Below are positions 8,013-16,572 of a stretch of 64,000 bases of DNA, one piece after another; the first letter of the stretch is position 1, and each line of letters begins with the position of its first letter. The stretch lies in contig CAWBZS010000001.1 of assembly GCA_963793335.1 (NCBI GenBank), positions 434,001 through 498,000 of the forward strand. The letters are read 5' to 3'. Origin of the DNA: Sva-07 sp963793335. GTDB lineage: Bacteria; Actinomycetota; Acidimicrobiia; Acidimicrobiales; Ilumatobacteraceae. The position numbers were made by a program, and so were the translations under genes. The notes under the pieces are model-generated. The model did no database searches. It saw only the letters and a program-made list of their open reading frames with translations, and was not told the origin of the DNA.

Positions 8013-8065
8013 CCGAAATTGCCCCGGATCGTGACGGTCAGCGTCACGATCCCGGGTTATTTCGG
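8013..8065. terminator. Long imperfect hairpin between two genes
   Basis: CCGAAAT (8013-8019) pairs with ATTTCGG (8059-8065), CCC (8023-8025) with GGG (8054-8056), and GGATCGTGACG (8026-8036) pairs perfectly with CGTCACGATCC (8042-8052) around a five-base loop, giving 21 paired positions in all. It begins seven bases after the stop of the acidic protein gene. There is no T-run, but hairpins without T-runs are common at actinobacterial gene ends. An alternative is a binding site or mobile palindrome; no second copy was noticed in the window. Confidence 0.6.
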
Positions 8066-8092
8066 AGTGGTGGTGCATGCCAGGATGCGTGG

Positions 8093-8878
8093 ATGGCTGA
8101 GAGCGACGTGCTGTACGAGGTGTCCGAGCGGATTGCGACGATCACGATCAACCGTCCCGAGGCGCGCAACGCGCTGAGCAGCGAGATGCTGGCTCGGATT
8201 CCACAGCTCATGCTCGGCGCCGAAGGCGACGCCGACGTCGACGTGATCGTGCTGACCGGCACCGACCCTGCCTTCACTGCCGGGCTCGACCTCAAGGAAC
8301 TCGGCACCGACGGCAGCAACCTGGGTGGGGGCTCCGGCGCGGACGGGAGCCGCAATCAGTTCGGCGTGCGCGGCCCGTTCCCAGCGCTCACGAAGCCGCT
8401 GATCGGGGCGATCAACGGCGTTGCGGTCACCGGCGGGCTGGAATACGCGCTGAACTGCGACTTCCTGGTCGCCAGCGAGCACGCCAAGTTCGGCGACACC
8501 CACGCCCGGGTGGGCGTCATGCCGGGCTGGGGGTTGACCGTGCTGCTTCCTCAGGCGATCGGGATCCGGCGCGCTCGCGAGATGAGCTTCACCGGCAACT
8601 TCATGCTGGCCGACGAGGCGCTTGCATTCGGACTGGTCAATCACGTCGTGGCGCACGATGAACTGATCGGGTTCACCCGGCAACTGGCCCGCGACATCAT
8701 CGGCAACGATCAACCAGGGGTACGCCAGATCCGCGACACCTACGCACAGATCGCGACCGACGACGATCACTGGGAGATCGAGTCGCGCGACAGCCGGGCC
8801 TGGCGGCGCACCCAGTTCAGCCCTGACGCCGTCGCTGCTCGACGCGCTGCGATCCAGGCCCGCGGACAGCAGCAGTGA
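8093..8878 (+). CDS. Enoyl-CoA hydratase family protein
   Basis: This 261-residue crotonase-family protein carries FTAGLDLKELG and NGVAVTGGLEYALNCDFLVA, the two oxyanion-hole segments, and GDTHARVGVMPGWGLTVLL followed by REMSFTGNFM. The second catalytic Glu position (REM) is kept, while the first (usually PEI) reads THARVG. Enoyl-CoA hydratases add water across 2-enoyl-CoA in fatty-acid oxidation; the substrate here is unknown. The ATG at 8093 is preceded by GGATGCGTGG, with no strong Shine-Dalgarno. It is convergent with the SGNH hydrolase gene. Confidence 0.85.
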   Translation: MAESDVLYEVSERIATITINRPEARNALSSEMLARIPQLMLGAEGDADVDVIVLTGTDPAFTAGLDLKELGTDGSNLGGGSGADGSRNQFGVRGPFPALTKPLIGAINGVAVTGGLEYALNCDFLVASEHAKFGDTHARVGVMPGWGLTVLLPQAIGIRRAREMSFTGNFMLADEALAFGLVNHVVAHDELIGFTRQLARDIIGNDQPGVRQIRDTYAQIATDDDHWEIESRDSRAWRRTQFSPDAVAARRAAIQARGQQQ

Positions 8879-8913
8879 GCACGTCGCCCGTCTGACCACG
8901 GCACCGAGCCGAC

Positions 8914-8938
8914 CCGACACGAGCAGCTCAGGTGTCGG
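8914..8938. terminator. Short hairpin between convergent genes
   Basis: CCGACAC (8914-8920) pairs with GTGTCGG (8932-8938) across an 11-base loop in the gap between the convergent crotonase gene (ending 8878) and the SGNH hydrolase gene (ending 8945). It could serve as a two-way terminator. The stem is only seven base pairs, so this is a modest call. Confidence 0.4.
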
Positions 8939-8944
8939 CGCGGG

Positions 8945-9952
8945 TCAGATGTCCGAGCCGCGCTCGCGCAGCGTGTCGCGGACGGCTTGGGCGATGTCGA
9001 TCGCCAGGATCTCCGCACCGTCCTGGTTGAGATGGAAGCCGTCGGCGGCGCGGACGTCCTTGCCGACCCCGTCACGGGGGTCGACGACGAACTCTGCCCA
9101 GTTGCCGTCCCGACCCGAGAACCGCGTCCACGCGTCGATGAAGATCACCTCGGGCCGCTCGGCCGCGGCGGCCTTGACCGCCTGATCCTGGATCGCCAGT
9201 CGGGCGGTCACGTCCGGGTTGTCGTCGTTGGGGATCCCCACCCAGATCAACGTCCGACCGCCGTCGAGCAACTGGTCCATCACCGCGCCCGCACGGGCCT
9301 GGTACTCCTCGGTCCACTCGGCCTCGTTCGCAACGGGATCACCGACGATGAACTCGCCACTCTCGACGGCCAGCCCCTGCGAGTCGTTGCCGCCGAACGT
9401 CGCCACCACGATGTCCGGGTTCACCTCTGGCAACTTCGCGTCGATCTCGGCAGGCCAGTCGAAGAAATCCGGTCGGGCGAGACCGGACGAGACCTTGTAG
9501 TCGAGCGAGGTCTCGACGATGCCGGTGGACTCGAGCAGGGTTTGGAGATACGGCCCAAACGTGCCGGCATCGCTGTCGCCCACGATCAAGACCTTCGAGG
9601 GGTTCGACGTCGTGGCAGCACTCGTGTCGACCGTTTGCGTGTCGACCGGCACGGTGTCGGCAACGGTGTCGGCAACGGTCTCGGACGATGGAGTTCCACC
9701 GGCAGCCGAAGCGACCGACTCGTCGGCAACGGTGACGCCCCCGGCCACACTCCCCGCAACGCTCCCCGCGTCGGGCCCGTCGATCACGAGCGCCCCATCC
9801 GCGTTGGCATCGTCGCTGGTCTCGCCCAACAGCGCCGAGGCGCCGCGCCACAGACCGAACGCCACCATGGCCACGATGACCAGGGCGCCGGCCCGACGCA
9901 GCGCGAACTGGCGGCTGGACGGACGAACTCGGGGAGGCGGAGAAGCAGCCAC
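8945..9952 (-). CDS. Membrane-anchored SGNH/GDSL-type hydrolase
   Basis: The 335-residue protein has a basic N-terminus, one hydrophobic segment (about residues 22-42), a low-complexity linker with VAGSVAGG and VADTVADTV repeats, and then an SGNH hydrolase domain. The domain shows VLIVGDSDAGTFGPYL (block I; GDSD with Ser), ATFGGNDSQGL (GxND block) and ADGFHLNQDGAEIL (the Asp-His block). It probably acts outside the membrane as an esterase or O-acyl hydrolase on wall polymers; the substrate is unknown. A TATCGT hexamer (minus strand, 9962-9967) ends nine bases before the GTG start, which supports that start. Confidence 0.8.
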   Translation of the reverse strand: MAASPPPRVRPSSRQFALRRAGALVIVAMVAFGLWRGASALLGETSDDANADGALVIDGPDAGSVAGSVAGGVTVADESVASAAGGTPSSETVADTVADTVPVDTQTVDTSAATTSNPSKVLIVGDSDAGTFGPYLQTLLESTGIVETSLDYKVSSGLARPDFFDWPAEIDAKLPEVNPDIVVATFGGNDSQGLAVESGEFIVGDPVANEAEWTEEYQARAGAVMDQLLDGGRTLIWVGIPNDDNPDVTARLAIQDQAVKAAAAERPEVIFIDAWTRFSGRDGNWAEFVVDPRDGVGKDVRAADGFHLNQDGAEILAIDIAQAVRDTLRERGSDI

Positions 9953-10102
9953 GGAGTCCCCACGATAGAGCTCGGATTCGCTGCGAGGACGTCAACGCGC
10001 AGGGCACCTGTTACCAGCGGGTAGCTTGTGAGGGCGTGAACACGATCGACACACGTCGGTCCACACCGAGAACCACAACCGATTCATCCTGAAGGGGAGA
10101 AC

Positions 10103-11185
10103 ATGATCAAGAGCAAGAAGCTGCTCGCCGTCGGCGTCATCGCCGCACTCGGCCTGGCAGCATGCGGAAGCGACGACGACGGTGGCACCGCCAGCGACTC
10201 GTCCGACGCCGCCACCACCGAAGCGACGACCGAGGGCACCGATGCGATGGCCGAGGGCGACTGCGCTGTCGGCGTCGTCTACGACATCACCGGCCGAGGC
10301 GACCGCTCGTTCAACGACGCCGCCGCCGCCGGACTCGACCAGGCGGTCGCCGAACTCGGCGCCACCGGCAGCGAGTCCACGCCAACCGGCGACGGTGACC
10401 GCACCGAGCGCGTCCAGGGCCTCGTCGACGACGGCGTCGGTCTCGTCCAGGGCAACGGGTTCCTCTTCTTCGACTCGATCACCGAGGTCGCGGCCAACAA
10501 CCCGGACACCAGCTTCACGATCGTCGACTCCGTCGTCGAGGCCCCGAACGTGGCATCGCTGACGTTCGCCGAAGAGCAGGGTTCCTTCCTCGTCGGTGCC
10601 GCAGCTGCGCTCAAGAGCCAGACCGGCACGATCGGCTTCATCGGTGGCGTCGAGAACGACCTGATCACCAAGTTCGAGGCCGGCTACGCCGCAGGCGCCC
10701 AGGCCGTGAACCCGGACATCGAGATCCTGGTCAACTACATCACGCAGCCACCGAACTTCGACGGCTTCAACGACCCGGCACGCGGCAAGGAGATCGCCGC
10801 GTCGCAGTACGAGGCCGGCGCCGACGTCATCTACTCGGCCGCTGGCAGCTCGGGCCTCGGGGCCTTCGAGGCAGCCGCCGAAGCTGGTGAGCCCGGCGAG
10901 GTCTGGGCGATCGGTGTCGACTCCGACCAGTACAACCTGGTCTCGGAGGAGTTGCAGCCGTACATCCTGACCTCGATGCTCAAGAAGGTCGATGTCGCAA
11001 CCTTCGAGACGATGAAGGTGTTCTGTGAGGGTGGCGACGTCGGCGGCGTGCAGGTCTTCGACCTCTCGGTCGACGGCGTGGGCTACTCCACCACCGGCGG
11101 CTTCGTCGACGACATCGCCGACCAGCTCGACGAACTCAAGGCGCAGATCGTCTCCGGCGAGATCGAGGTTCCGACCACACCCTGA
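10103..11185 (+). CDS. BMP family nucleoside-binding lipoprotein
   Basis: A lipoprotein signal (ALGLAACGS, Cys about residue 21) is followed by an acidic Thr/Ala linker and a BMP/PnrA-type periplasmic-binding domain: GVVYDITGRGDRSFNDAA, the purine-nucleoside-binding N-terminal loop, GTIGFIGGVENDLITKFEAG, and DVIYSAAGSSGLGAFEAA. Such proteins (for example PnrA/TmpC, YufN) capture purine nucleosides outside the membrane and hand them to the ABC permeases encoded downstream. A GAAGGGGAG ribosome site lies about six bases before the ATG. A perfect 16-bp hairpin after the stop may keep its message level above that of the transporter genes. With two adenosine deaminases nearby, adenosine or deoxyadenosine import is a good inference. 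Confidence 0.9.
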   Translation: MIKSKKLLAVGVIAALGLAACGSDDDGGTASDSSDAATTEATTEGTDAMAEGDCAVGVVYDITGRGDRSFNDAAAAGLDQAVAELGATGSESTPTGDGDRTERVQGLVDDGVGLVQGNGFLFFDSITEVAANNPDTSFTIVDSVVEAPNVASLTFAEEQGSFLVGAAAALKSQTGTIGFIGGVENDLITKFEAGYAAGAQAVNPDIEILVNYITQPPNFDGFNDPARGKEIAASQYEAGADVIYSAAGSSGLGAFEAAAEAGEPGEVWAIGVDSDQYNLVSEELQPYILTSMLKKVDVATFETMKVFCEGGDVGGVQVFDLSVDGVGYSTTGGFVDDIADQLDELKAQIVSGEIEVPTTP

Positions 11186-11231
11186 GCTGACTTGATCTGA
11201 CGACGAGAACTCGCCGTCGATTCAACTCGCC

Positions 11232-11266
11232 ACGATGCCCGCTCGGCCCAGCCGAGCGGGCATCGT
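11232..11266 (+). terminator. Perfect 16-bp hairpin after the binding-protein gene
   Basis: ACGATGCCCGCTCGGC (11232-11247) pairs exactly with GCCGAGCGGGCATCGT (11251-11266) around a three-base loop. It sits 46 bases after the stop of the BMP lipoprotein gene and about 105 bases before the ATPase gene, with no T-run. Such a site would partly stop transcription, giving more binding protein than transporter, or stabilise the upstream message. Confidence 0.75.
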
Positions 11267-11371
11267 CGCGTCTGCGGCCAGAACGGACGGAGAGGGGTAC
11301 AACGTCACTTCGCCGCGTGCGAGCGCACGATGCTGCAACTCGCGGCCCGCCGATCGACTAGAAATCACACA

Positions 11372-12946
11372 ATGAGCGACGATCAGGCGGACCGACCGGC
11401 CGACGACACGCCGGCTGGCGACGCATCGGTTGCCATTCAGCTGACCGACATCGTCAAGCGATTCCCGGGTGTCGTCGCAAACGATGGCGTGAACCTGACC
11501 GTCCGCCACGGCAGCGTCCACGCAATCGTCGGCGAGAACGGCGCCGGCAAGTCGACGTTGATGAAGACGCTCTACGGCGCGCACAAACCAGACGAGGGAA
11601 CCATCACCGTCAACGGCAAGCAGGAGGTCTTCTCGTCGGCGAAGGACGCCATCGCCGAAGGGATCGGCATGGTGTTCCAAGCATTCATGCTCGCCGACAA
11701 CCTGCCGGTCTGGGAGAACATCGTCCTCGGCGACGAACCAGGGTCCCCCTTCGCACTCAACATCAAGCAGGCCCGTTCGCGCATCGTCGAGCTCGGCGAG
11801 CGGTACGGCCTCGAGGTCGACCCGGATGCGTTGATCTCCGACCTTGGCGTCGGCGACAAACAACGCGTCGAGATCCTCAAGGTGCTCTACCGCGGCGCGA
11901 AGATCCTGATCCTCGACGAACCGACCGCCGTGCTGGTCCCTCAGGAGGTCGACGACCTCTTCGCCTCACTGCGCGAACTCACCACCGAGGGAGCGACGAT
12001 CATCTTCATCTCCCACAAGCTCGACGAGGTGCTCAAACACGCCGACGCCATCACCGTGATCCGCCAGGGCAAGACGGTCGGCGAGGTCGATGATCCAAGT
12101 GTCGTCACGTCCCATGAGCTGGCCGAGATGATGGTGGGCAGTGAACTCCCCACACCGGAGACCCGCGACAGCACCGTCACCGACGTCCCCGTGCTGGAGT
12201 TGCGCGACCTCACCGTCGCCGCCAGCGATTCCGGTGCCCGCAACCCGCTCGACCGAGCGACCTTCACCGTGCATCGTGGAGAGATCGTCGGCATCGCGGG
12301 TGTGGAAGGCAATGGACAGAGCGAACTGGTCAACGCGATCGTCGGCCTCGCTGCGTCGAAGGGGACGATTCTGCTCGCGGGCAACGACATCTCTCGGCTC
12401 TCCACCCGAGACCGCCGCGACGCCGGCATCGGATACATCGCAGAGGACCGCCACAAAGATGGCCTCGTGATGGCCTTCAGCCTCTGGGAGAACGCCGCCC
12501 TCGGCCATCACCACGCCACGCCGTATGGCAAGGGCCCGTGGCTCAACGTGCCGGGTGCGAAAGCGCAGACCGAGGTGATCGTCGACGAGTTCGATGTCCG
12601 GACGCCGAGCATCAACGTTCCCGCCTTCACGCTGTCGGGAGGAAACCAACAGAAACTCGTCGTCGGTCGCGAGATGACGGCCGACCCGAAGGTGCTCGTC
12701 GCGGCGCACCCGACGCGAGGAGTCGACGTGGGGGCCCAGGCCGTCATCTGGGACATCCTTCGCGACGCTCGAGCCGGCGGGCTCGGCACCGTGCTCGTGT
12801 CGGCCGATCTGGAGGAGCTGATCGGGTTGTCCGACCGACTCCTCGTGATGCTTCGGGGCCAGGTGGTCGCCGAGGTCGATCCATCGTCGGTGACACCTGC
12901 TGAGTTGGGCTCGTACATGACCGGGGCAAGAGTGGGGGCTGTCTGA
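11372..12946 (+). CDS. Nucleoside ABC transporter ATP-binding protein (two ATPase domains)
   Basis: The 524-residue protein contains two ABC domains. Domain 1 has GENGAGKSTLMKTLYG (Walker A), the signature region VGDKQRVEILKVLYRGAKIL and LILDEPTAVL (Walker B). Domain 2 has the degenerate Walker A EGNGQSELVNAIVG, the signature LSGGNQQKLVVGREM and HPTRGVD in place of a standard Walker B. This is the RbsA/YufO architecture used by sugar and nucleoside importers. It acts on the cytoplasmic face with the two permeases that follow. Its stop overlaps the next start by one base (TGATG), so the three are one operon. A TAGAAAT box lies eight bases before the ATG. Confidence 0.93.
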   Translation: MSDDQADRPADDTPAGDASVAIQLTDIVKRFPGVVANDGVNLTVRHGSVHAIVGENGAGKSTLMKTLYGAHKPDEGTITVNGKQEVFSSAKDAIAEGIGMVFQAFMLADNLPVWENIVLGDEPGSPFALNIKQARSRIVELGERYGLEVDPDALISDLGVGDKQRVEILKVLYRGAKILILDEPTAVLVPQEVDDLFASLRELTTEGATIIFISHKLDEVLKHADAITVIRQGKTVGEVDDPSVVTSHELAEMMVGSELPTPETRDSTVTDVPVLELRDLTVAASDSGARNPLDRATFTVHRGEIVGIAGVEGNGQSELVNAIVGLAASKGTILLAGNDISRLSTRDRRDAGIGYIAEDRHKDGLVMAFSLWENAALGHHHATPYGKGPWLNVPGAKAQTEVIVDEFDVRTPSINVPAFTLSGGNQQKLVVGREMTADPKVLVAAHPTRGVDVGAQAVIWDILRDARAGGLGTVLVSADLEELIGLSDRLLVMLRGQVVAEVDPSSVTPAELGSYMTGARVGAV

Positions 12947-14088
12947 TGTGGGAACGGATCTGGCGTGCATCGCTCGCCCCGATGATCGCCGCAGTGTCGG
13001 CGATCATCATCTCGTCGATTGCGTTGATCATCTCCGGCAACGATCCGATCGAGGCGTTCCGCGAGATGTGGAAGACGATCGACTCGACACAGTCGGTCGT
13101 CATCATCGTCAACACTGCGGTCCCGCTGTACATCGCCGGCGTTGCGGCCGCCGTCGGGTTCAAGATGAACCTGTTCAACATCGGCACCAACGGCCAGTAC
13201 CTCCTCGCCGCGTTGGTCGCTGGTTGGGCCGGCGCCGAGGTGAGCCTGCCGCCGGTGATCCACGTGCCGTTCGTGATTCTCGTCGGGATGCTCGTCGGTG
13301 GCAGTTGGGCGCTGATCGCCGGCATCTTGAACGTCACCCGCAACGTCAACGTCGTCGTCTCGACGATCATGCTCAACTACATCGCCGTCGGCGTGAGCGC
13401 ATTCCTGCTCGCCGAGGTCTTTCGCGACAACGAGAACGGCGGGTTGGTCGCCCAGACCAAGGTCATGCCCGAGTCGGCGCAGCTGCCATCTCTGAACGGC
13501 ATCTTCGAGCTGTTCGGATTCAACTTCGGCGACAACGTCGACCTGTTCGGCTTTCTGCCGTTCGCGATCCTCCTCGGGGTCACGTACCACGTGCTCCTCA
13601 ACCGCAGCCTCTTCGGCTATGAGCTGCGTCTCTCCGGCATGAACCCCGCAGCGGCGCTCGCGGCAGGCGTCAACCCGAAGAAGATGGTGTTGATCACGCT
13701 GTTCATGTCGGGAGCCGTCGCCGGCCTCATCGGGATGCCGTTCCTGCTGTCCGACCCGAGCTTCCTCAAGTACGGCGACGCCTTCCCGACGATGCTCGGT
13801 TTCACTGGCCTGGGAATCGCCCTGCTCGGCCGCAACAACCCGATCGGCGTCGGCGCCGCAGCGCTCGTCTGGGCGGCGATCGAACGGGCGACGCAGCGGC
13901 TCGGACCGATCGGGATCCCGCCGGAGATCGGCCGGATCCTGCAGGGGTCGTTCCTCCTCACGGCGGTCATCGCCTATGAAGTCGTACGCCGCCGCAACGC
14001 CGCCGCGGCCGTGGCAGCCGCTGCGGCAGCGACGAAAGCGGACAGACCGCCCGACACACCGGTCGCAGCGATCGGAGCGACGTCATGA
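12946..14088 (+). CDS. Nucleoside ABC transporter permease 1
   Basis: A 380-residue, highly hydrophobic protein of the BPD_transp_2 (RbsC/YufP) type with about eight to ten membrane segments. MNLFNIGTNGQYLLAALVAG and NVVVSTIMLNYIAVG are typical of the nucleoside branch, and ELRLSGMNPAAALAAGVNPK is the conserved cytoplasmic coupling loop contacting the ATPase. The C-terminus is an Ala-rich basic tail. The ATG shares its first base with the stop of the ATPase gene, and the gene overlaps the second permease by four bases (ATGA), which fits assembly of a heterodimeric channel. Confidence 0.92.
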   Translation: MWERIWRASLAPMIAAVSAIIISSIALIISGNDPIEAFREMWKTIDSTQSVVIIVNTAVPLYIAGVAAAVGFKMNLFNIGTNGQYLLAALVAGWAGAEVSLPPVIHVPFVILVGMLVGGSWALIAGILNVTRNVNVVVSTIMLNYIAVGVSAFLLAEVFRDNENGGLVAQTKVMPESAQLPSLNGIFELFGFNFGDNVDLFGFLPFAILLGVTYHVLLNRSLFGYELRLSGMNPAAALAAGVNPKKMVLITLFMSGAVAGLIGMPFLLSDPSFLKYGDAFPTMLGFTGLGIALLGRNNPIGVGAAALVWAAIERATQRLGPIGIPPEIGRILQGSFLLTAVIAYEVVRRRNAAAAVAAAAAATKADRPPDTPVAAIGATS

Positions 14089-15377
14089 CCACCACGATCG
14101 ACGCTCAGCCCGAGGCCGCCGACCAGCGCCCGTCGGTGTTCCGTTCCAGCAGGTTCCGCATCCTCATGCTCGTGTTGGTCGGCATCGGCGTCGTGTCGGC
14201 CGCCCGCATCATCGCCGACAATCCCGACCTGACATCGAGCGGCACGTTCGGGGTCGGTCTGCGAACGGCCGCACCGATTGCACTCGCCGGGCTCGCCGGA
14301 CTGGTCGCCGAACGCAGCGGCACCGTCAACATCGGCATCGAGGGCATGATGGTGATGGGCACCATCTTTGCGGGATGGTGGGGATGGGAGTTCGGGCCGT
14401 GGATGGCCTTGGTCGGCGGCATCGTCGGCGGCATCCTCGGTGGACTCCTGATGAGCTTGGCGACGACGACCTTCGGGGTCAATCACATCGTCGCCGGCGT
14501 CGCGATCAATCTGATCGCTCCGGGCATCGCTCGGTTCATGGCGAGCGAGCTGTTCGTCGACGTCCAGGGCGGTTCGGTCACGTCGTCGCCCGGCAACTCC
14601 GGTGACATCGGCGAGTTCACGGTCCCGTTCCTGTCGGGCGGCGATCTCTTCGGCTGGCAGACACCAGACATCCTCGGGTGGTTCGAGGACACCGGATGGT
14701 TCATGATCGCCGACACCGCCGGTCTCGCCAAGGGCTTGACCACCGAGGTGACCTGGGATGTGGTCCTGACGATCGCCCTCTTCTTCGGTGTCGCCTACCT
14801 CCTGTGGCACATGCGACTCGGCCTGCGCCTGCGATTCGCCGGCGAGCGTCCGTCGGCGGCGGACTCGTTGGGTGTATCGGTCCACAAGATGCGCTGGATC
14901 GGGATGACGATGTCCGGCGCCTTTGCAGGGATGGGCGGCGCGCTCCTCGTGCTGTTCGCCAACCGGTACCAGGAGAACCAAGTTGCCGGACGAGGATTCC
15001 TCGGGCTCGCCACGATGATCTTCGGCAACTGGATGCCCGCCGGCACGGCGATCGGCGCCGGCCTCTTCGGCTACGCCCAGGGCATCACCTTGCGCACGAA
15101 CCCGGGTGACCTCGTGAGAACGCTGCTCCTGGCAGCGGCGATCGGTTTGGTCCTCCTGGTCGTCTGGATGCTGGTCCAGCGCGACTATGCGCCGGCGGGC
15201 ACCGTGACGGTCTTCGCCGTCATCGCCCTGTGGGCCTACTTCGCCGCCGAGTCACCGAACAACCAGCTCGTGTTCGTCACCCCATACGTTGTGACCCTGA
15301 TTGCCGTCTCGATCGGCGCCCAGCGACTCCGCCCGCCCGCGGAGGAGGGCATCCCCTGGTTCAAGGGCATGCAGTAG
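14085..15377 (+). CDS. Nucleoside ABC transporter permease 2
   Basis: This 430-residue membrane protein is the second BPD_transp_2 permease (YufQ type). AGLAGLVAERSGTVNIGIEG is the family N-terminal signature, FGVNHIVAGVAINLIAPG follows, and RLRFAGERPSAADSLGVSVH is the coupling loop. About ten membrane segments are visible, with extra helices at the C-terminus (VTVFAVIALWAYFAA) that make it longer than many relatives. It pairs with permease 1 to form the import path for nucleosides. Only 16 bases separate it from the adenosine deaminase gene, tying uptake to catabolism. Confidence 0.92.
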   Translation: MTTTIDAQPEAADQRPSVFRSSRFRILMLVLVGIGVVSAARIIADNPDLTSSGTFGVGLRTAAPIALAGLAGLVAERSGTVNIGIEGMMVMGTIFAGWWGWEFGPWMALVGGIVGGILGGLLMSLATTTFGVNHIVAGVAINLIAPGIARFMASELFVDVQGGSVTSSPGNSGDIGEFTVPFLSGGDLFGWQTPDILGWFEDTGWFMIADTAGLAKGLTTEVTWDVVLTIALFFGVAYLLWHMRLGLRLRFAGERPSAADSLGVSVHKMRWIGMTMSGAFAGMGGALLVLFANRYQENQVAGRGFLGLATMIFGNWMPAGTAIGAGLFGYAQGITLRTNPGDLVRTLLLAAAIGLVLLVVWMLVQRDYAPAGTVTVFAVIALWAYFAAESPNNQLVFVTPYVVTLIAVSIGAQRLRPPAEEGIPWFKGMQ

Positions 15378-15393
15378 CGGGTTGCCGTCACCG

Positions 15394-16488
15394 ATGACGA
15401 TCTCGGCTGACCAGGCTCGAGCACTCCCCAAGGTGCTGCTGCACGATCACCTCGACGGGGGGCTGCGGGTGTCCACCGTCATGGAGCTGGCCGACTCGGT
15501 CGGGTGGACGCTGCCGGAGACCGACCCCGAGGCGCTGCAGGCGTGGTTCACTCGTGGCGCCGAGACCGCCGACCTGCTGCAGTATCTCGCCACGTTCGAA
15601 CACACGCTCGCAGTGATGCAGACCGCCGAGCACATCGAGCGAATCGCGTACGAAGCCGTGGTCGACCTCGCCGACGATGGGGTGGTCTACGCCGAGATCC
15701 GATTCGCTCCGGAGCTGCACCAACATGACGGTCAGACGCTCGAAGCAGTCGTCGAGGCGGTCACGTCCGGCATGCGGCGTGGCGAGGCGGCCGTGGCCGA
15801 CCGCGGCCAACACATCACCGTCAATGCGATCCTCTGCGCGATGCGCACCGAGGATCGTTCCGTCGAGGTCGCCCGACTGGTCGATCGGCTCAGGGCCTGG
15901 GACGACAAGGTTGTCGCGTTCGATCTCGCTGGTGCCGAAACCGGGTTCCCACCATCGCTGCACGCCGAAGCGCTGGCGTTCGCACGCGGCGCCCACCTCA
16001 ACCTCACGATCCATGCGAGCGAGCCGCCCGACCTCGAGCTGATCTCGGATGCGCTCGTCCACGGCGCTCATCGCATCGGCCACGGCGTTCGACTTCGGTC
16101 GGACACCAACCTCGTCGACGCTCACGACGCCGCTGCCGTCGCCGCCTGCGACCTCGCGCTCGGTCCCCTGGCCCAGTACGTGCTCGATCACCAGGTCCAC
16201 CTCGAGATGGCGCCCACCTGCAACGTGCAGATCGGTGCGGTGCCGAGCATCGCCGAGCATCCGATCGGCCCGTTCCTGCGGGCCGGCTTCAACGTTGGCT
16301 ACAACACCGACAACCGGTTGATGAGCAACGTCATGCCGTCGAGCGAACTCCATGCCGTCGCCGTCGCCCACCAGCTCACGATCAACGAGATCGAGCAGCT
16401 GGCAACGAACGCGATGATGTCGTCGTTCGCTCCGATGGACGTGCGCCGCCGCATCGTTGCCGACCAGATCCGCCCCGCCCACCACTGA
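15394..16488 (+). CDS. add: Adenosine deaminase (first copy)
   Basis: The 364-residue protein has the adenosine deaminase metal and catalytic motifs: HDHLDGG (zinc His pair), IHASEPPD (zinc His and catalytic Glu; HAGE in most relatives, so Gly is replaced by Ser), ALVHGAHRIGHGVR (catalytic His) and YNTDNRLMSN (zinc Asp in the actinobacterial NTDN form). It deaminates adenosine or deoxyadenosine to inosine in the cytosol. It starts 16 bases after the permease gene and is probably co-transcribed, so imported nucleoside is processed at once. A second deaminase lies at 18874; the two share layout but differ around HASE and HAGE, suggesting different substrate ranges. Confidence 0.9.
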   Translation: MTISADQARALPKVLLHDHLDGGLRVSTVMELADSVGWTLPETDPEALQAWFTRGAETADLLQYLATFEHTLAVMQTAEHIERIAYEAVVDLADDGVVYAEIRFAPELHQHDGQTLEAVVEAVTSGMRRGEAAVADRGQHITVNAILCAMRTEDRSVEVARLVDRLRAWDDKVVAFDLAGAETGFPPSLHAEALAFARGAHLNLTIHASEPPDLELISDALVHGAHRIGHGVRLRSDTNLVDAHDAAAVAACDLALGPLAQYVLDHQVHLEMAPTCNVQIGAVPSIAEHPIGPFLRAGFNVGYNTDNRLMSNVMPSSELHAVAVAHQLTINEIEQLATNAMMSSFAPMDVRRRIVADQIRPAHH

Positions 16489-16530
16489 CATCCGCCCCGC
16501 CCACCACTGAGATCCGCCCCGCCACCACTA
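16467..16530. repeat. Three tandem copies of a 22-base unit at the end of add
   Basis: The unit GATCCGCCCCGCCCACCACTGA occurs at 16467-16488, again with one change at 16489-16510, and as a shortened 20-base copy at 16511-16530. The first copy encodes the last codons and the stop of the first adenosine deaminase, so every full copy carries a TGA. The third copy runs into a GCCACC...GGTGGC hairpin. It looks like a local tandem duplication in the 3' untranslated region. Confidence 0.85.
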
Positions 16531-16572
16531 CGGTGGCCGGACAGCGACGACGCCACCGGGGGATCAACACAC

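Noticed and set aside
16467..16530. CRISPR array
   Set aside because: Three directly joined 22-base copies have no spacers, and no cas genes are present; it is a tandem repeat.
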